Source of the DNA: Spirochaetota bacterium
GTDB taxonomy: Bacteria > Spirochaetota > Spirochaetia > Treponematales > Rectinemataceae
Direction: 5' to 3'
Assembly (NCBI GenBank): GCA_029778945.1
Contig: JAKPBN010000457.1
Location: forward strand, 1 to 50,946
Length of the DNA: 50,946 nt
Part shown: positions 6,419-14,531 of the stretch, one piece after another
Layout of the letters: every line of letters begins with the position of its first letter
Numbering within the stretch: position 1 is the first letter of the stretch
The notes under the pieces: model-generated
Databases searched by the model: none
What the model was told of the DNA's origin: nothing
Seen by the model: the letters and a program-made list of their open reading frames with translations, nothing else
Program-made: the position numbers and the translations under genes

Positions 6419-8927
6419 GCATAGCGCCAGGCTGCTGGAATTTTCCCGCATCCGGGAGGATGTGGCGGCCTATTGTCTTTCCGAGGAGGGCCGGAACGCC
6501 ATCCTCTCCGAGTTGCCCCGCTCCGACCCAGGGGAGGTCAAGGCGATCAAGGCCGCGGTGTCCACGGTGGTGGCCCTCTTCCAGACCGGGATCGAGCCCC
6601 CCCAGGTCTCGTTTCCTCCGGTGGCCCTTGCCCACAGGCGCCTGTCCAAGGTCGGCGCCAGCCTTGAGCTCGAGGAGCTCTATGCCCTTGGCCTGTGGGC
6701 CGAGGGCTTTGCGGTCTATTGCGCCTTCCTGGCCAAGACAAGGGAATTCCTGCCTGCGTCCGCGAGGCCTGGGGGGCTTTCCGCCCCGGCCGCCCCGGCC
6801 GCCCCGGCCGAGCCTGGCGAGGATGGGGAAGGCGGGGAAGACGAAAGGTCTTGGAGCGAGGCCCCGGGCCCCCTCCTCGAGGGCCTTCTCGCCCAGCAGC
6901 CCGACCTGGCGGAGATAGGCCGCATAGTCTTCCGGATAGTCAACAAGGACGGGACCCTGAGGGACCTGCCCGAGCTCAAGGCAGCGCGGGATCGCATCGC
7001 CCGGGCCCACCGGGACATCTCCCTCCTCACGGAATCCTTTTTCAAGAATCCCGAGACCCGGTCCATGCTCCAGTCCGATGCCCCCACGATCAGGGACGGC
7101 AGGACCGTCCTGGCCCTGAGGGCCAATTTCCGGGGCCGGGTAAAGGGCATTGTGCACGAGGTCTCGGCCACGGGCCAGACCGTGTTTGTCGAACCCGAGG
7201 AGCTAGTCCAGAAAAACAACGAGCTCGTCCAGGAGGAGGCCCGCTACCTCCAGGAAGTGAACCGGATCCTCCGCGAGGCTACGGAAAAGCTTATGGGCCA
7301 GGCCGAGGGCCTGGGCCTCGCGCGGCGCCTCATGAAGGGCCTCGACGGCATCTACGCCCGGGCCAGGCACTGCCGCCTCTCGGGCTACTTCCTCGCCCGG
7401 GACCTTGAGTCCGGCTTTGAGCTCAAGACCGCCCGCCACCCCCTCCTTGGGCGAAGGGCTGTTCCCATCGATGTCGTCCTCCCCGAGGGCACCCGCACCT
7501 TGATCGTCACCGGACCCAATACGGGGGGCAAGACCGTCACCCTCAAGACCATAGGCCTGCTCGCGATGATGAACCAGTTTGGCCTGGGCATTCCGGCGGC
7601 CCTTGAGTCGGGCCTCGCGGTCTTCGACGAGGTCTTTGCCGACATCGGGGACGAGCAGTCCATCGACCAGTCCCTCTCGACCTTCTCCGGCCACATGCGC
7701 GTGATAGGCGGCATCGTCAACGAGGCCGGGCCCAGGAGCCTCGTGCTCCTCGATGAGCTGGGCTCGGGGACAGACCCCGAGGAGGGCTGCGCCGTGGCCA
7801 TGGGCCTCCTCGACTGGTTCATAGGCCGCGGCTGCCTTACGGTGCTCACGACCCACCATGGGATCCTCAAGAACTACGGCTACACAAGGCCGGCCTGCCT
7901 CAATGCCTCCATGGATTTTGACGCCACAAGCCTCCAGCCCACCTATCGGGTCCTCATGGGCGTGCCCGGGGAAAGCCGGGCCTTGGATGTGGCCTCCCAG
8001 AACGGCCTCCGGCGGGAGGTGATCGAGGGGGCGAGGAAGTACCTGGCCGAAGAGAGGGCCGATGTCTCCGAGCTCATCCGGGGGCTGACAGAAAAGCACC
8101 GCCGCATCGAGGACCTGGAGGAGGAATCCCTCTCCCGCCTCAAGGGCGCCCGGGAGGAGCAGCGCAAGGCCGACCTCGCTAGGCTGAAGCTCAGGCAGAA
8201 AGAGCTGGAGCTCCGGGAGCAGGGGGTAGGGGAACTCAAGCGCCTTCTCGGGGAGAGCCGCAGGACCCTCGAAAACCTGGTCCGCGACCTGCGGGAGGGC
8301 GAGCTTTCCCCGGAAAAGACCCGGGCGGTCAAGGACTTTCTCTCCCAGCTTGCCCAGGGAGTGGAGGCCAAGGAGGAGGAGCTCGCGGCCTTCCGGGAAG
8401 TGACCCTCGCCGAGCGCCGGGACTTTGACGAGCTGGGAAAGGCCAAGCCCGCCGCGCCAGGCACGGCCGCGGTCCTCGCCGAGGGCCAGGCCGTGTTTAT
8501 CGGTCCCGCCCGCAAGCGGGGGGTGATAGTCCGGGCCGGCCGCAAGGGGCAATGGGTCGTCGAGACCGGGAGCCTCCGCCTTACGGTATCCGAGGGGGAG
8601 CTTGAGCTCGATGGCTCAGGCTATGAGGCCAAGACCCAGGTGGCGATTGAGCTTGCGCCCCGGGGCGAGGATGGCCGAGTCCGGGCTGTCTTTGAGCTCG
8701 ATCTCCGGGGCAAGCGCCTGACCGAAGCCCTCGAGGCCGTGGAAAAGCAGATCGATGCCGCGAGTCTCCAGGGACTAGGCCTCTTCTCGATTATCCACGG
8801 CACCGGGGAGGGCATCCTCGGCCCGGGCATCCAGGGCTACCTTAGGAGCCATCCCGGCGTGGCCGAGTACCACTATGCCCGCCCCGAGGAGGGCGGCCAT
8901 GGGAAAACGGTCATACGCCTGAAATAG
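6408..8927 (+). CDS. mutS2: MutS2 endonuclease / ribosome-rescue ATPase
   Basis: 839 aa. It has a MutS-like core and clamp and an ABC ATPase with Walker A GPNTGGKT (about 368-375) and Walker B LVLLDELGSGTDP (about 446). A long coiled coil follows (about 545-670), then a C-terminal Smr domain (about 763-839) with LDLRG and HGTGEG. MutS2 lacks the mismatch-reading domain I of MutS; it has been linked to suppression of recombination and, in Bacillus, to splitting collided ribosomes. An Ala/Pro/Glu/Gly-rich insertion at about residues 120-155 interrupts the N-terminal part. Adjacency to rsgA fits a translation role. ATG 6408 or 6411 could be used. Confidence 0.93.
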   Translation: MMNEHSARLLEFSRIREDVAAYCLSEEGRNAILSELPRSDPGEVKAIKAAVSTVVALFQTGIEPPQVSFPPVALAHRRLSKVGASLELEELYALGLWAEGFAVYCAFLAKTREFLPASARPGGLSAPAAPAAPAEPGEDGEGGEDERSWSEAPGPLLEGLLAQQPDLAEIGRIVFRIVNKDGTLRDLPELKAARDRIARAHRDISLLTESFFKNPETRSMLQSDAPTIRDGRTVLALRANFRGRVKGIVHEVSATGQTVFVEPEELVQKNNELVQEEARYLQEVNRILREATEKLMGQAEGLGLARRLMKGLDGIYARARHCRLSGYFLARDLESGFELKTARHPLLGRRAVPIDVVLPEGTRTLIVTGPNTGGKTVTLKTIGLLAMMNQFGLGIPAALESGLAVFDEVFADIGDEQSIDQSLSTFSGHMRVIGGIVNEAGPRSLVLLDELGSGTDPEEGCAVAMGLLDWFIGRGCLTVLTTHHGILKNYGYTRPACLNASMDFDATSLQPTYRVLMGVPGESRALDVASQNGLRREVIEGARKYLAEERADVSELIRGLTEKHRRIEDLEEESLSRLKGAREEQRKADLARLKLRQKELELREQGVGELKRLLGESRRTLENLVRDLREGELSPEKTRAVKDFLSQLAQGVEAKEEELAAFREVTLAERRDFDELGKAKPAAPGTAAVLAEGQAVFIGPARKRGVIVRAGRKGQWVVETGSLRLTVSEGELELDGSGYEAKTQVAIELAPRGEDGRVRAVFELDLRGKRLTEALEAVEKQIDAASLQGLGLFSIIHGTGEGILGPGIQGYLRSHPGVAEYHYARPEEGGHGKTVIRLK

Positions 8928-8947
8928 GGCCGTTCCGAGGCCCGGGA

Positions 8948-10069
8948 TCAAGGCCTGGGTGACAGGTCCCCCACGTCCTCCCATTCGATGCCCTCTCCCG
9001 AGGGGATGTCCCGCCGGGCCTTCCTTTCGAGGACGGCCGTGAGGAGGGACGGCTCGAGGCCGGGCCGGAGGATCTTTTCCGTCCTGAGGAGGGCGAGGTT
9101 TTTCTCCGAGAAGATGTCTCCCTTGGCTATCGGGATCCGGGCGTGGATGGAGCGGTTGGTCCGCAGGTAATTGGCGGCCTCGCTCGGGGCCAGTCGCTTG
9201 ACCCCATCCCCCAGGACGGCTTCCACGAGGGCCTTGCCGTGGGAGGAGCCAAGCCGCGCCAGGGTTTCCTCGGGCCCGGTCCGGGCGGCCTCCCGGATAG
9301 CCCTTGCCATGGCGGCAAAGTCCTCCGGGGGCAGGGCGATCGGGTCATCCAGGCCGGGATCGAGGCGGGAGAGGCAGATGTGCTTTTCGACGGCTATGGC
9401 CCCGCAGGCTATAGCCAGGGCGGGGACGATGACCGGATCCATCGAATGGTCAGAAACCCCGCAGGGGAGGCCAAAGACCGAGGAGAGCCCCGGGAGGAGC
9501 CTCAGGTTGTACTCTTCCGCCGGGGCGGGATAGGCGGTTACGCAATGGAGGAGGAGGACGGGACAGGCGAGCCTGTCCAGGGTCCTCTCCATGTCCCCCA
9601 GTGTGGACACCCCGGAGGAGACCAAGGTGGGCAGGCCATAGGAGGCCAGCTCGTCGATCAGGGGCAGGTGGTTGAGCTCGGGGCTGGCTACCTTCATCGC
9701 CGCCACCCCCAGCTTCCTTAAGAGGCGGGCGCTCCGGAGGCCAAAGGGGGTGCACAGGAAGAGGAGGCCCTTGGCCTCGGTCCTTTCCTTGACCGCCGCA
9801 TAGAAGTCGAAATCCAGCTCAAGCGAGCGGAAGCGCTCGTAGATGGGGATGGAACCTCCGGGGAGGGGGACAGTCCCCGTGTTCGGGTGCACTATCTCGT
9901 CCGCGAAGACGCACTGGAACTTGGCGCAGTCGGCTCCGGCCTCGGCCGCCGCATCCACCAGCTCCAGGGCCCGGGAGATCGATCCGCCATGGGAAGTGCC
10001 TATTTCTGCTATCGCCAGGGGGCGTTCGGGGCCGAATATCGCGGCGCCCACGGGAAAGGTCTTGTTCAT
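8948..10069 (-). CDS. NeuB/SpsE-type sialic-acid (nonulosonate) synthase
   Basis: 373 aa. The NeuB TIM barrel starts with AEIGTSHGG and includes AKFQ, KVAS and GVSDHSMD; a C-terminal SAF (antifreeze-like) domain begins near NRSIHA. The family condenses phosphoenolpyruvate with an N-acetyl-hexosamine to make N-acetylneuraminate, legionaminate or pseudaminate for surface glycans or flagellin glycosylation. The exact product cannot be read from the sequence, so no symbol is given. No epimerase or CMP-transferase gene is adjacent, so it stands alone here. A CGGAG Shine-Dalgarno precedes the ATG, and it shares a divergent promoter region with the gene at 10158. Confidence 0.88.
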   Translation of the reverse strand: MNKTFPVGAAIFGPERPLAIAEIGTSHGGSISRALELVDAAAEAGADCAKFQCVFADEIVHPNTGTVPLPGGSIPIYERFRSLELDFDFYAAVKERTEAKGLLFLCTPFGLRSARLLRKLGVAAMKVASPELNHLPLIDELASYGLPTLVSSGVSTLGDMERTLDRLACPVLLLHCVTAYPAPAEEYNLRLLPGLSSVFGLPCGVSDHSMDPVIVPALAIACGAIAVEKHICLSRLDPGLDDPIALPPEDFAAMARAIREAARTGPEETLARLGSSHGKALVEAVLGDGVKRLAPSEAANYLRTNRSIHARIPIAKGDIFSEKNLALLRTEKILRPGLEPSLLTAVLERKARRDIPSGEGIEWEDVGDLSPRP

Positions 10070-10089
10070 CGCTGACTCCGGAAAATGTC

Positions 10090-10118
10090 TTGCGCAGGTA
10101 CTTTGGATAGGGTATCAT
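10090..10118 (+). promoter_or_regulatory. Putative promoter of the small CxxC protein gene
   Basis: -35 TTGCGC (10090-10095), 17-bp spacer, -10 TATCAT (10113-10118). It leaves a leader of about 35 nt with a good AGGAAGGAG Shine-Dalgarno before ATG 10158. Confidence 0.5.
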
Positions 10119-10137
10119 AATTTAAGGAACCTGACAA
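10109..10137 (-). promoter_or_regulatory. Putative promoter of the neuB-type gene
   Basis: On the minus strand: -35 TTGTCA (10137-10132), 17-bp spacer, -10 TACCCT (10114-10109). Its -10 overlaps the -10 of the forward promoter, so the two should exclude each other. Confidence 0.45.
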
Positions 10138-10157
10138 ACGACAGGAAGGAGACAGGC

Positions 10158-10400
10158 ATGAAGGCCATCTATTGTGATGTCTGCAAAAAGGCCATAGAGA
10201 ATCCCATTCCGACGAGGACAATCTTCCACTTCACCGACATCGATGTCTGCGAGACCTGCAAGGACGAGCTGGACGTCGCTATGAAGGCCACGGTCAGGAC
10301 CAAGGCCCCCTTCAACTATGACTGGCATGACGAGATAGTCCTCAAGATCCTCCGGGACGGCGTCCAGCGCGGGCGCATAGATATCAAGGGCCGGCGCTAG
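10158..10400 (+). CDS. Small two-CxxC protein, function unknown
   Basis: 80 aa with C6-x2-C9 and C31-x2-C34, a likely four-Cys zinc site (treble-clef or zinc-ribbon style), followed by a charged region and a basic end (RGRIDIKGRR). I recognise it only as the kind of small conserved protein seen in treponemes. ATG 10158 is supported by the strong Shine-Dalgarno AGGAAGGAG. It is monocistronic, with its own promoter and a textbook terminator after it, suggesting an independently regulated abundant protein, perhaps nucleic-acid binding (inference). Confidence 0.75.
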   Translation: MKAIYCDVCKKAIENPIPTRTIFHFTDIDVCETCKDELDVAMKATVRTKAPFNYDWHDEIVLKILRDGVQRGRIDIKGRR

Positions 10401-10418
10401 CCTAGGCCTTTTGCCCAG

Positions 10419-10446
10419 AAAGACCGCCTAAAGGGCGGTCTTTTTT
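10419..10446 (+). terminator. Rho-independent terminator
   Basis: A perfect 10-bp stem (10419-10428 with 10434-10443) with a 5-nt loop and a T-rich run into 10446, placed 18 bp after the stop of the small CxxC gene. Confidence 0.92.
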
Positions 10447-10543
10447 ATTTTTCTGCGGCTGGATCGGGCTGTTTGCGGATTTTTCCTTGGTTTGGCGCAA
10501 TAACGTAGCCAATGGCCACGAATCGCTGAAAAGCGCCCGATAG

Positions 10544-10573
10544 TTGACAGTAATTTCTTGCCCATGCTATTCT
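10544..10573 (+). promoter_or_regulatory. Promoter of the yebC-ruvC operon
   Basis: Consensus -35 TTGACA (10544-10549), 18-bp spacer, -10 TATTCT (10568-10573) with an extended TG at 10565-10566. It gives a leader of about 105 nt before yebC. The stretch between the terminator (10446) and this promoter shows no other feature. Confidence 0.7.
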
Positions 10574-10686
10574 TGCGCCGCAGTTTGATACTCGATAAGT
10601 TCCGGCGCCGCCGACCTTTTGAGCCCCTTGCACAGTGTTATCGGACTCAATCTTGGGCGCGGCTCTTTGGACGGCAAGGAGAGGTT

Positions 10687-11424
10687 ATGTCCGGCCACAG
10701 TAAATGGGCGACGATAAAGCACAAGAAGGGAGCCGCTGACGCCAAGCGCGGTCAGATGTTCACCAAGCTCATCAAGGAAATCTCCATCGCGGCCCGCATG
10801 GGCGGCGGAGACCCTGATTCCAATGCCCGCCTCCGCACGGCCGTCCTCAAGGGCCGGGCAGCGAACATGCCCAAGGACAACATCGACCGGGCCATCAAGA
10901 AGGGCTCCGGCGAGCTCGAGGGCTCGAGCTACGAGGAGCTGGTCTACGAGGCCTATGCCCCCGGCGGCATCGCCATCCTCATCGAAGTCCTCACGGACAA
11001 CAAGAACCGCGCCGCCGCCGAGGTCAGGAACATCCTCACCCGGGCTGGCGGTTCCCTGGCCACCTCCAATGCGGTCATGCGCCTCTTTGCCCGAAAGGGC
11101 GTGATCTCCCTTGACGGGGAGAAGTACACCGAGGACAAGGTCATGGAGATCGCCCTGGACGCCGGGGCCGACGACATCGTCAACGAGGACGGGGAGATTG
11201 TGGTCTATACCGCTCCCGAGGCCTTTGAGGCCGTGCTCAACGCCATCACCGGCGCCGGCATGGAGACCGATGGGGCCGAGATCTCCATGATCGCGGAGAC
11301 CAACGTCGACCTCTCCAAGGAGGACGGCGGCAAGATCAACAAGCTTATCGATCGCCTCGAGGAGTCCGACGACGTCCAGAACGTCTACCACAACGCCAAC
11401 ATCCCCGAGGATGCGGACGAGTAA
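10687..11424 (+). CDS. yebC: YebC/PmpR family protein (TACO1-like)
   Basis: 245 aa. The N-terminus SGHSKWATIKHKK is diagnostic, and all three YebC domains are present at normal length. Members have been described as transcriptional regulators and, more recently, as factors that help ribosomes through polyproline stretches. ATG 10687 is chosen because the family begins MSGHSKW and an AAGGAGAGG Shine-Dalgarno lies just upstream, although the frame is open back to 10558. It overlaps ruvC by 14 bp, keeping the common yebC-ruvC linkage. Confidence 0.95.
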   Translation: MSGHSKWATIKHKKGAADAKRGQMFTKLIKEISIAARMGGGDPDSNARLRTAVLKGRAANMPKDNIDRAIKKGSGELEGSSYEELVYEAYAPGGIAILIEVLTDNKNRAAAEVRNILTRAGGSLATSNAVMRLFARKGVISLDGEKYTEDKVMEIALDAGADDIVNEDGEIVVYTAPEAFEAVLNAITGAGMETDGAEISMIAETNVDLSKEDGGKINKLIDRLEESDDVQNVYHNANIPEDADE

Positions 11425-11998
11425 GGCCAAGGCCATCCCAGCCGAAGCCGAGAGCAAGGCCGGAGCGCGGACGGGTACCCGATCGAGGGTCCCGGCCCCT
11501 CCGGCCTCTCGTATTATTGGGATAGACCCCGGCCTCGCCTCCGTCGGCTGGGGGGTCATTGAGTATTCAGGCGGGCGTCTGCGCCACCTCGACCACGGCT
11601 GCGTCACCACGTCCAAGGACGAGGCTATCCAGGACCGTCTCCTGGCCATCCACGGCGCGATAGCCGAGCTTGTGGCCCTATGGAAGCCCCGGGCCGCGGC
11701 GATGGAAAGCCTCTATTTCTGGAAAAACGTCACGTCGGCCCTGCCCGTCGCCGAGGCCAAGGGGGTTATCCACTTGGTCTTTGCCCAGGCCGGGATAAGC
11801 CTCATGGAATTCAGCCCCACGGCGATAAAGCAGGCCGTCTCGGGCTCGGCCCGGGCGGAGAAGGACCAGGTCCAGGAGATGGTCAGGCTTATCCTCGGAC
11901 TTAAGGCCATACCCAAGCCCGACCACGCCGCCGATGCCCTTGCGGCGGCGATCTGCCGGGCTAACCACTCCGGTCCCCTTTCAGGAGCCCCCCTGTGA
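11411..11998 (+). CDS. ruvC: Holliday-junction resolvase RuvC
   Basis: 195 aa. It resolves Holliday junctions after RuvAB branch migration. The acidic active site is visible: Asp in GIDPGLAS (about residue 39), Glu in AMESLYF (about 97), and the C-terminal PDHAADAL motif. A 34-residue Ala/Lys/Arg-rich N-terminal extension precedes the core and looks disordered; it covers the overlap with yebC, so the true start could be internal, but no better start codon is visible. The stop overlaps the next gene's GTG (GTGA), implying coupling. Confidence 0.93.
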   Translation: MRTSKAKAIPAEAESKAGARTGTRSRVPAPPASRIIGIDPGLASVGWGVIEYSGGRLRHLDHGCVTTSKDEAIQDRLLAIHGAIAELVALWKPRAAAMESLYFWKNVTSALPVAEAKGVIHLVFAQAGISLMEFSPTAIKQAVSGSARAEKDQVQEMVRLILGLKAIPKPDHAADALAAAICRANHSGPLSGAPL

Positions 11999-13602
11999 TC
12001 CACTACCGCATACCCCAACTCAAGCTTCGCCTTGGCCAGGGGCCAGGAGAGCTCGAGGGCAAGATCACCCGCCTCCTGGGCATCGACGCGTCGGCCCTCT
12101 CAGGCTATGTCATCGAAAAGAAATCCATTGACGCCCGGGACCGGGACAACATCCTCGTGGTCTATGCCATCCTGGCCGACCTGGTTCGGGAGCCTCCTCG
12201 GCCTATTCCGGAAAACCTGGCCCGGCCCTGTCCCCCTCCGGGCAGCTATGCCTTTCCGGCCAAGCCTAGGCCTGGAGCAGCCCGGCCTATTGTTGTGGGC
12301 TCGGGGCCAGCCGGCCTTTTCTGCGCCCTGATCCTCGCGGAAAATGGCTTTAGGCCCCTGGTGCTTGAGCGGGGCCAGGCCGTGGAGGCCCGGGACAAGT
12401 CGGTGGCGGTCTTCCAGGAATCCGGCAGGCTCGATCCGGAATCCAATATCCAGTTCGGGGAGGGCGGGGCCGGAACCTATTCGGATGGCAAGCTCAACAC
12501 CACGGTCACGGACGAGAACTTCCGCAATGCCAAGATCCTGAGGGAATTTGTCGAGGCTGGGGCCCCCGAGGAGATCCTCTACCTCGCCAAGCCCCATATC
12601 GGCACGGACTACCTGGTCCGGGTGGTCAAGGCCCTGAGGCGCAAGATCGAGGCCCTGGGCGGGGAAGTCCGCTTTGACACCCGGGTGAGCTCCCTGGTCG
12701 TCAAGGCAGGCAGGATCGCCGGGGTGGTCGCCCAGGCCCGGAATGGCCTTGCCGAGGAAAGCCTGGCATCAGACACGGTAGTCCTCGCCATAGGCCACTC
12801 TTCCCGGGATACCCTGCCTGGCCTCCTGGGCCTGGGCCTGGAGATGGAGAGGAAGGCCTTTGCCCTAGGGCTGCGGATCGAGCATCCCCAGGAGATGGTC
12901 TCCCGGCGGCAGTTCGGCCAGGCCTGGAGGCATCCAGACCTCCCCGTGGCGGACTACAAGCTTACCCACCGCAGCGCCGAGGGGCGCGGGGTCTATACCT
13001 TTTGCATGTGTCCCGGCGGACGGGTGGTGAACTCAAGCTCCGAGGCCGCCATGGTAACCTGCAACGGCATGAGCGATTTTGCCCGGGATGCCCCCAACGC
13101 CAACAGCGCCGTGGTGGTCACGGTCCATCCCGATGACTTTGGCGGGGAGGGCCCTTTGGCAGGCCTGGATTTCCAGCGCCGCTGGGAGGGCCTGGCCTTT
13201 GCCGCCGGCCAGGGCGGCTTTGAGCTCCCCGTCCAGACCTTCGGGGACTTCCGGGCCGGCCGGGTCAGCTCCGCCTTTGGCGAGGTCCAGCCCTCGTCCC
13301 TGGGGGGCCATGTTTTCGCCGACCTCAACACCTGCCTGCCCGACTATGTGGCCCGGGCGATCAAGGAAGGGGTCGAGGCCTTTGACCGCAAGCTCCGGGG
13401 CTTTGCCCGGCCCGATGCCATCCTGACCGGGGTCGAGACCAGGACGTCCTCCCCGGTGAGGATTTTGCGGGGCGAGGACTTCCAGGCCTCGATTCCCGGC
13501 CTCTATCCCTGCGGCGAGGGCGCCGGCTATTCCGGCGGCATCATGTCCTCGGCCATAGACGGGATCAAGGTCGCCGAAGCTATAGGCCTTAGTCGACTTT
13601 AG
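11995..13602 (+). CDS. FAD-dependent oxidoreductase (uncharacterised dehydrogenase family)
   Basis: 535 aa from GTG 11995, which overlaps the ruvC stop. A ferredoxin-like N-terminal region of about 95 aa precedes a dinucleotide fold GSGPAGLFCA (about 102-111), then NIQFGEGGAGTYSDGKL, a mid-protein FAD-binding segment and a C-terminal CGEGAGYSGGIMSSAIDG. This layout matches the COG2509-type flavoproteins, whose substrate is unknown. It lies between ruvC and ruvA, which are normally adjacent. It overlaps the convergent HDAC-like gene by 4 bp. Confidence 0.85.
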   Translation: MIHYRIPQLKLRLGQGPGELEGKITRLLGIDASALSGYVIEKKSIDARDRDNILVVYAILADLVREPPRPIPENLARPCPPPGSYAFPAKPRPGAARPIVVGSGPAGLFCALILAENGFRPLVLERGQAVEARDKSVAVFQESGRLDPESNIQFGEGGAGTYSDGKLNTTVTDENFRNAKILREFVEAGAPEEILYLAKPHIGTDYLVRVVKALRRKIEALGGEVRFDTRVSSLVVKAGRIAGVVAQARNGLAEESLASDTVVLAIGHSSRDTLPGLLGLGLEMERKAFALGLRIEHPQEMVSRRQFGQAWRHPDLPVADYKLTHRSAEGRGVYTFCMCPGGRVVNSSSEAAMVTCNGMSDFARDAPNANSAVVVTVHPDDFGGEGPLAGLDFQRRWEGLAFAAGQGGFELPVQTFGDFRAGRVSSAFGEVQPSSLGGHVFADLNTCLPDYVARAIKEGVEAFDRKLRGFARPDAILTGVETRTSSPVRILRGEDFQASIPGLYPCGEGAGYSGGIMSSAIDGIKVAEAIGLSRL

Positions 13603-14450
13603 CTCTCGTAGGCGGCGAGGCATTCCTCCACGGTCGCCAGGTGGAGGGCCAGGACCTTGGCTATCGGTTCCTGGTAGCCTCCGGCCAGGTTCCAGGTCAG
13701 GGGCTTGGCCCTGGCCCGGGCCCAGCGGAAGACGGCCCTGTCCCTCCTCCTCATCTGGTCGGAGCTGAGCAGGCCTCCCAGGGGATCGTCAATATGGGGA
13801 TCGGCTCCGGCCTGGTAGAGAACGAGGTCGCTTTTGCCGGCCACCCTGTCCAGTTCCCCAGGCAGTCCCGCAAGCCAGGCCTCGATGTCCTTGTCTCCCC
13901 GCAATTCCGTGGCAAAGCCCCCAAGGCTATGATTTGTCAGCCAGGAAAGGCGCTTGATGCCAATAATATTGTCCGTGCCATTGCCGTAATGGATGTCGAA
14001 GTCCACGATGGCGACCTTGTCCACCAGGCCCTCGAGCTTGAGGAGGAGGGCAGCCACCACAAGGCCATTGAAGGTGCAGAAACCTCCGCCCGAGGCATAG
14101 CTCGAGTGGTGGAAGCCGCTCGTCGGTGAGCAGGTCGCCCCTCCCTCCCTCACGGCTGCCCGGGCGGCGGCATAGAGGCTGCCGATCGTCCAGGGCAGGG
14201 ATGCCGCCACCGAGGGCTTGCGGTTCCCGAAGCCATTGTTTTCCTCGCAGGCCAGGACGCGCCTGACCCTTTCCGGGTGGTGGGCCAGGGCTATCCCCTT
14301 GGGGGAAACCCCGCGGAAGTTGTCGATTATCTCGATTTGTCCCGGAAAGCCCCTGAGGGCGGCCTCGACAAAGGCCGCGGGCTTGCCAGCGCTTGGAGAA
14401 AAGCTCTCGTTGTCCCTCACCGACTGGCGGGGGGTATAGAATACCTTCAT
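13599..14450 (-). CDS. Histone-deacetylase-family hydrolase
   Basis: 283 aa. The arginase/deacetylase fold is indicated by the His dyad in GFHHSS (114-115), the zinc ligands in DFDIHYGNG (D152, H154), the third ligand in ADPHIDDPLGG (D222) and a late AGGY carrying the transition-state Tyr. Bacterial members include acetoin-utilisation AcuC and acetylpolyamine deacetylases; the substrate cannot be told here. Catalytic residues look complete. A purine-rich Shine-Dalgarno (AAGGTAAAAAGGA) precedes ATG 14450. It is inverted relative to the surrounding ruv genes and separates them. Confidence 0.87.
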   Translation of the reverse strand: MKVFYTPRQSVRDNESFSPSAGKPAAFVEAALRGFPGQIEIIDNFRGVSPKGIALAHHPERVRRVLACEENNGFGNRKPSVAASLPWTIGSLYAAARAAVREGGATCSPTSGFHHSSYASGGGFCTFNGLVVAALLLKLEGLVDKVAIVDFDIHYGNGTDNIIGIKRLSWLTNHSLGGFATELRGDKDIEAWLAGLPGELDRVAGKSDLVLYQAGADPHIDDPLGGLLSSDQMRRRDRAVFRWARARAKPLTWNLAGGYQEPIAKVLALHLATVEECLAAYES

Positions 14451-14495
14451 TCCTTTTTACCTTCCGGCTGGGAACTATACCATGCCGGGGAAGAG

Positions 14496-14525
14496 TTGAG
14501 CTTCTCTGCCCCGGTCAGGTATACT
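14496..14525 (+). promoter_or_regulatory. Putative leaderless promoter of ruvA-ruvB-queA
   Basis: -35 TTGAGC (14496-14501), 18-bp spacer, -10 TATACT (14520-14525), then exactly 6 bp to ATG 14532. The predicted +1 is the A of the start codon. Confidence 0.55.
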
Positions 14526-14531
14526 CCAGCC

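Noticed and set aside
11763-11773. DnaA-box-like sequence inside ruvC
   Set aside because: A single partial match to TTATCCACA within coding sequence, with no cluster or AT-rich region, so not an origin.
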